NCBI GenBank assembly: GCA_036397475.1
Contig: DASWIV010000043.1
Location: 1 to 8,292 of the forward strand
Source of the DNA: DASWIV01 sp036397475
GTDB taxonomy: Bacteria; JAJVIF01; JAPKYR01
Direction: 5' to 3'
Length of the DNA stretch: 8,292 nt
The notes under the pieces were generated by a model. The model saw nothing but the letters and a program-made list of their open reading frames with translations. It was not told the origin of the DNA and did no database searches. A program made the position numbers and the translations under genes. Shown here in pieces: positions 5,939-8,292 of the stretch (position 1 is the first letter of the stretch; the number at the start of each line of letters is the position of its first letter).

Positions 5939-6349
5939 TCAACTGTATCGCTCTTTCATGATCTCCGCGTAGACTTCCCTCGCCTTGGGGACAAGCCCCT
6001 TCAGCCTGAACAGGGGGTCCATATCTCCACCCTCGACCTTTACCTTCCCCATCAGGAGCTGGCCCATCAGGTCAAGCTTACCCGACCAGAATTTGTGGGC
6101 GACTTCCCAGGGCATGGTCACGGAGATGTTAGCGTCCAGTGCCTCGTTCTCACCTACGCCAACGATATTCGAATTCTCCCCGGAAAGCGTCATTTTCATG
6201 ACAACATCCGGGTCCTTCAGTTTGAACCCTATAACCTTGTCAACCCCGGAAAATCCCTGGGAACCCTCAGGCGTCGCAGCCAATCTTGAAATCAACTCCG
6301 TGTGAAGTTCGATAATCTCGGATGGTTCTATCGTCGGTAATTCTGTCAC
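5939..6349 (-). CDS. SCP2 sterol/lipid-carrier domain protein
   Basis: The 136-residue product is almost entirely one SCP2-like domain, a cytoplasmic alpha/beta fold that binds fatty acyl chains, sterols or other lipids in a hydrophobic pocket. Seen: beta strands in VIGFKLKDPDVVMKMTL (39-55) and SNIVGVGE (60-67), then DANISVTMPWEVAHKFWSGK (72-91), the family's segment where a strand leads into the helix before the G-K pair, followed by LDLMGQLLMGKVKVEGGDMD (92-111), matching the conserved G-K-x-K-(V/I)-x-G core, and a C-terminal helix. There is no signal peptide. Start GTG at 6349 is supported by GGAG (6359-6362) nine bases upstream; an in-frame upstream ATG is closed by stop codons. It lies 78 bases before the transglycosylase and 120 bases after the propeller gene. 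The ligand cannot be read from sequence. Confidence 0.85.
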   Translation of the reverse strand: MTELPTIEPSEIIELHTELISRLAATPEGSQGFSGVDKVIGFKLKDPDVVMKMTLSGENSNIVGVGENEALDANISVTMPWEVAHKFWSGKLDLMGQLLMGKVKVEGGDMDPLFRLKGLVPKAREVYAEIMKERYS

Positions 6350-6371
6350 TTATGGTTACTCCAGCATGAAA

Positions 6372-6397
6372 TATCTCCCCGACCTATTGGGGAGATA
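6372..6397 (-). terminator. Strong stem-loop before the SCP2 gene: terminator or leader structure
   Basis: A perfect 9-bp stem, TATCTCCCC (6372-6380) with GGGGAGATA (6389-6397), encloses an eight-base loop. It lies 73 bases past the propeller gene's stop codon and 22 bases before the SCP2 GTG start. On the minus strand only TTT follows, so it is not a classic intrinsic terminator. A strand of the stem contains CTCC, complementary to the SCP2 ribosome binding site GGAG at 6362-6359, so it could also affect translation. Which role applies is not decidable here. Confidence 0.42.
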
Positions 6398-6446
6398 ATA
6401 AGGTTACTTTGCGGGACAGTGTAAGTCAACCAGTGGGCTTAACGGG

Positions 6447-6463
6447 ATTTAAAGCGTTTAAAT
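6447..6463. repeat. AT-rich 7-bp dyad just after the propeller gene
   Basis: ATTTAAA and TTTAAAT flank GCG, starting seven bases after the stop codon of the propeller gene. The arms are largely self-palindromic and AT-rich, so it may be a weak 3'-end hairpin or chance. Confidence 0.2.
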
Positions 6464-6469
6464 TAATCA

Positions 6470-8292
6470 TCAGAGCTCAAATATTTTCACGCCATAGTAA
6501 TCCTGAGAGAGATATAGGTGATTATTTTCAACAGCTGTGGAACCATTCCATTCCGGCGAATTTGTCTCTTCAAAAATTGACGCCGGATTAGCCGGATCGA
6601 CCATGTCGAATATCCGCAGCCGTCCTGTGTCATCGAATAGGTAATGATATCTTCCCTGGACATCCAGCTCAGTACCGGAATCCATGACACTTATAGTAGA
6701 GACATGCCCGGCTTCGCTAACTGGAAATATATCAATCACATATACGGTAGTGGCGTCAGTAATCCATGGGTATGTATAAACGTAACCACCAGACAACATC
6801 AACCTGGAGCTGTTAACATCGGGAATGTCGAGACTATCGGCAAGTTCAGGCGATGAGATATCCTCAATGCTATAAATGTCCAGGTGGGTCAGGGAATGCA
6901 ATAACAGGTGTCCCTGGGTGACCTTAAAATCATTGTGAATCACACCAGGCAAAATTGTAGTTACATAATCCAACGAACCCGGAATGTTGTTTTCGTAAAC
7001 GTAGATGTTGAATGCATCAGAAATGAAAACGTACCTGCCTGCCGTTTCCATCCTCACCATCTGGATGAATTCCGGGGTATTAAAGGTCCACTTGTTCTCA
7101 GGATTCGCTAACTCAAAAACATCGATATTATCGAGCGCGAAATCAGACCCTGTTAAGAGGTAATCACCTGAAATTTCCGCATCCGGCATCGCAACAGCTC
7201 GATCTGAATAATAGATCGCCGGGATTCCATCAGCGTCAATTGTTGAGAATTTCAGGTCATTGGTGTCATTGCCGTTCAAAACACATCGGTCTTTTTCAGA
7301 AAGCACATTTTCAACACGGTTGATTGTAGGATAAAATTGATTTTCCACAGGAGAACCCGGGTCTGAGAAATCGAAAGTTGTGAAGCTGTCTTCTCTTCCG
7401 GACAACACAGCTTTCGATCCATCTGACCGAATGTAATCAAAAATTTCATCCTCCGCGACAGTATTTATTACCGTAGGATTGGCCTTATCGGATATATCTA
7501 CAGACACGACATCCTGTCCTGCGAAAATGCAAACATCCCCGATTACCATAAGATCATGTACCCAGTTAACATTTGTAAGCTGCCCGACCAGCACCCAGTT
7601 TAACGGCAGACTGACATCGTAAATCTTCATCCCGACCTCTTCACTCTGCTCAAATATGACGTACGCGTATCCATCCACCACATCGTATGAAATTCCCTGC
7701 GCGGACACAGGCAATTCGAACTCCCCGGATTTGAATGAACCTCCTATAGACGAAATATTGATAACCGAAATGTGGTTGTCGATCCCGTAGATGTACGCGT
7801 AATTACCGTCAAACGCCGGATATCCCTGCGTGGTATTGAATATGGATTTGACGAAATTGAATTCTTCTATCGGATCGACATCGAAAATATCTACCCTCTG
7901 GTTATAAGACACAAACAGGTATCCGTTGTGAAATCCCATGAACACCTCGCCCGGATATGCGACGAAGTTTATAAATGCCGCATCTTCCGGAGGATCAACA
8001 TCATAGAATAGTACTCCGTTTGTTGCATCGCTGACCGCCGCGTATCCATTTTCCACGATCACCTGCCCGAATGTCGAGTCTTCTGTCATTCCATCGACTG
8101 CCTTTACAAATATAGGATTTGAAAGGTCTGAGATATCGAATATATTCAGCTGCGACATGTATGGTCCGGAGCTTACATACAGGTAATCTCCATCGACCGC
8201 ATAGGAGTGCATTTTTACATTGAGTCCGTCAGGAGTGATATCAACAGGACTCGGAACATTATCAGGATAAATCCAGACCTCCACAGGCTCAT
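6470..8292 (-). CDS. LVIVD-repeat double beta-propeller protein (N-terminus cut by window edge)
   Basis: The frame is open to the last base of the window, so the true start and any signal peptide lie outside; 606 complete codons are visible. A GTG at 8284 could be read as a start, but the reading frame continues upstream and no ribosome binding site can be judged. Residues counted from that GTG show 14 repeats of about 43 residues, each with an inner strand such as YLYVSS, YLFVSY, YVFISD or HLYLSQ (near 34, 81, 122, 162, 206, 251, 291, 333, 375, 418, 459, 501, 546, 589) and most with a following IFDISD- or IFDVDP-like turn, as in LVIVD repeats. Fourteen repeats fit two seven-bladed propellers. 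Proteins of this type are usually outside the cytoplasm and bind proteins, sugars or metals; no catalytic motif is visible. Ligand unknown. Confidence 0.85.
   Translation of the reverse strand, partial: EPVEVWIYPDNVPSPVDITPDGLNVKMHSYAVDGDYLYVSSGPYMSQLNIFDISDLSNPIFVKAVDGMTEDSTFGQVIVENGYAAVSDATNGVLFYDVDPPEDAAFINFVAYPGEVFMGFHNGYLFVSYNQRVDIFDVDPIEEFNFVKSIFNTTQGYPAFDGNYAYIYGIDNHISVINISSIGGSFKSGEFELPVSAQGISYDVVDGYAYVIFEQSEEVGMKIYDVSLPLNWVLVGQLTNVNWVHDLMVIGDVCIFAGQDVVSVDISDKANPTVINTVAEDEIFDYIRSDGSKAVLSGREDSFTTFDFSDPGSPVENQFYPTINRVENVLSEKDRCVLNGNDTNDLKFSTIDADGIPAIYYSDRAVAMPDAEISGDYLLTGSDFALDNIDVFELANPENKWTFNTPEFIQMVRMETAGRYVFISDAFNIYVYENNIPGSLDYVTTILPGVIHNDFKVTQGHLLLHSLTHLDIYSIEDISSPELADSLDIPDVNSSRLMLSGGYVYTYPWITDATTVYVIDIFPVSEAGHVSTISVMDSGTELDVQGRYHYLFDDTGRLRIFDMVDPANPASIFEETNSPEWNGSTAVENNHLYLSQDYYGVKIFEL

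Noticed and set aside
6390..6440. Possible promoter for the SCP2 gene (TTGACT on the minus strand)
   Set aside because: At 17-base spacing the -10 box is only TAACCT (3/6), and the better TATTAT lies at 23-base spacing, which is too far.
8282..8284. GTG as the true start of the propeller gene
   Set aside because: The frame stays open to the window edge (Glu-Pro codons precede it), and a secretion signal is expected but absent, so the gene is better called 5'-partial.
1..8292. CRISPR arrays, tRNA or rRNA genes, insertion sequences, phage or toxin-antitoxin genes
   Set aside because: No spaced repeats, cloverleaf sequences, transposase motifs or toxin pairs were seen on either strand.

Overview
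The window carries eight genes, all read from the minus strand, so transcription runs from high to low coordinates. Two are cut by the window edges. No intergenic gap exceeds about 160 bases, and I found no RNA gene, insertion sequence, CRISPR array or phage sequence. The gene content suggests a free-living Gram-negative-type (diderm) bacterium: a signal-peptide-bearing lytic transglycosylase, a lipoprotein with a lipobox, and large beta-propeller proteins of the kind found outside the cytoplasm. Base composition looks close to 50% GC by eye (not counted). Most genes have GGAG-type ribosome binding sites, and some start at GTG or TTG. I cannot name the phylum; an uncultured lineage is plausible but not shown.

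In transcription order: (1) 8292-6470, the C-terminal 600-odd residues of a protein made of 14 LVIVD-like repeats, probably two seven-bladed propellers. (2) A strong stem-loop at 6372-6397, then an SCP2-type sterol/lipid-carrier domain protein (6349-5939). (3) A secreted lytic transglycosylase (5860-4676) that appears to contain two lysozyme-like domains, the first degenerate. (4) gcvT (4648-3551), only 27 bases after the transglycosylase and so probably co-transcribed with it. (5) gcvH (3391-3005), behind a 159-base gap that contains a plausible promoter. (6) A 694-residue lipoprotein (2889-805) with an unassigned N-terminal domain, an Ig-like region and a seven-bladed, sialidase-like propeller. 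(7) A small two-helix membrane protein (646-236). (8) The N-terminal half of ribose-5-phosphate isomerase B (221-1), 14 bases further on.

Functionally, gcvT and gcvH supply the aminomethyl-transfer and lipoyl-carrier parts of the glycine cleavage system. The glycine dehydrogenase (gcvP) and L protein are not in the window. rpiB belongs to the pentose phosphate pathway. The two propeller proteins and the transglycosylase act at the envelope. These jobs do not combine into one obvious pathway, and the layout looks like housekeeping genes interleaved with envelope proteins. I see no convincing undescribed multi-gene system. The most unusual items are the tandem-domain transglycosylase, the 14-repeat propeller protein, the unassigned N-terminal domain of the lipoprotein, the hybrid active-site loop of RpiB, and several perfect dyads between genes.
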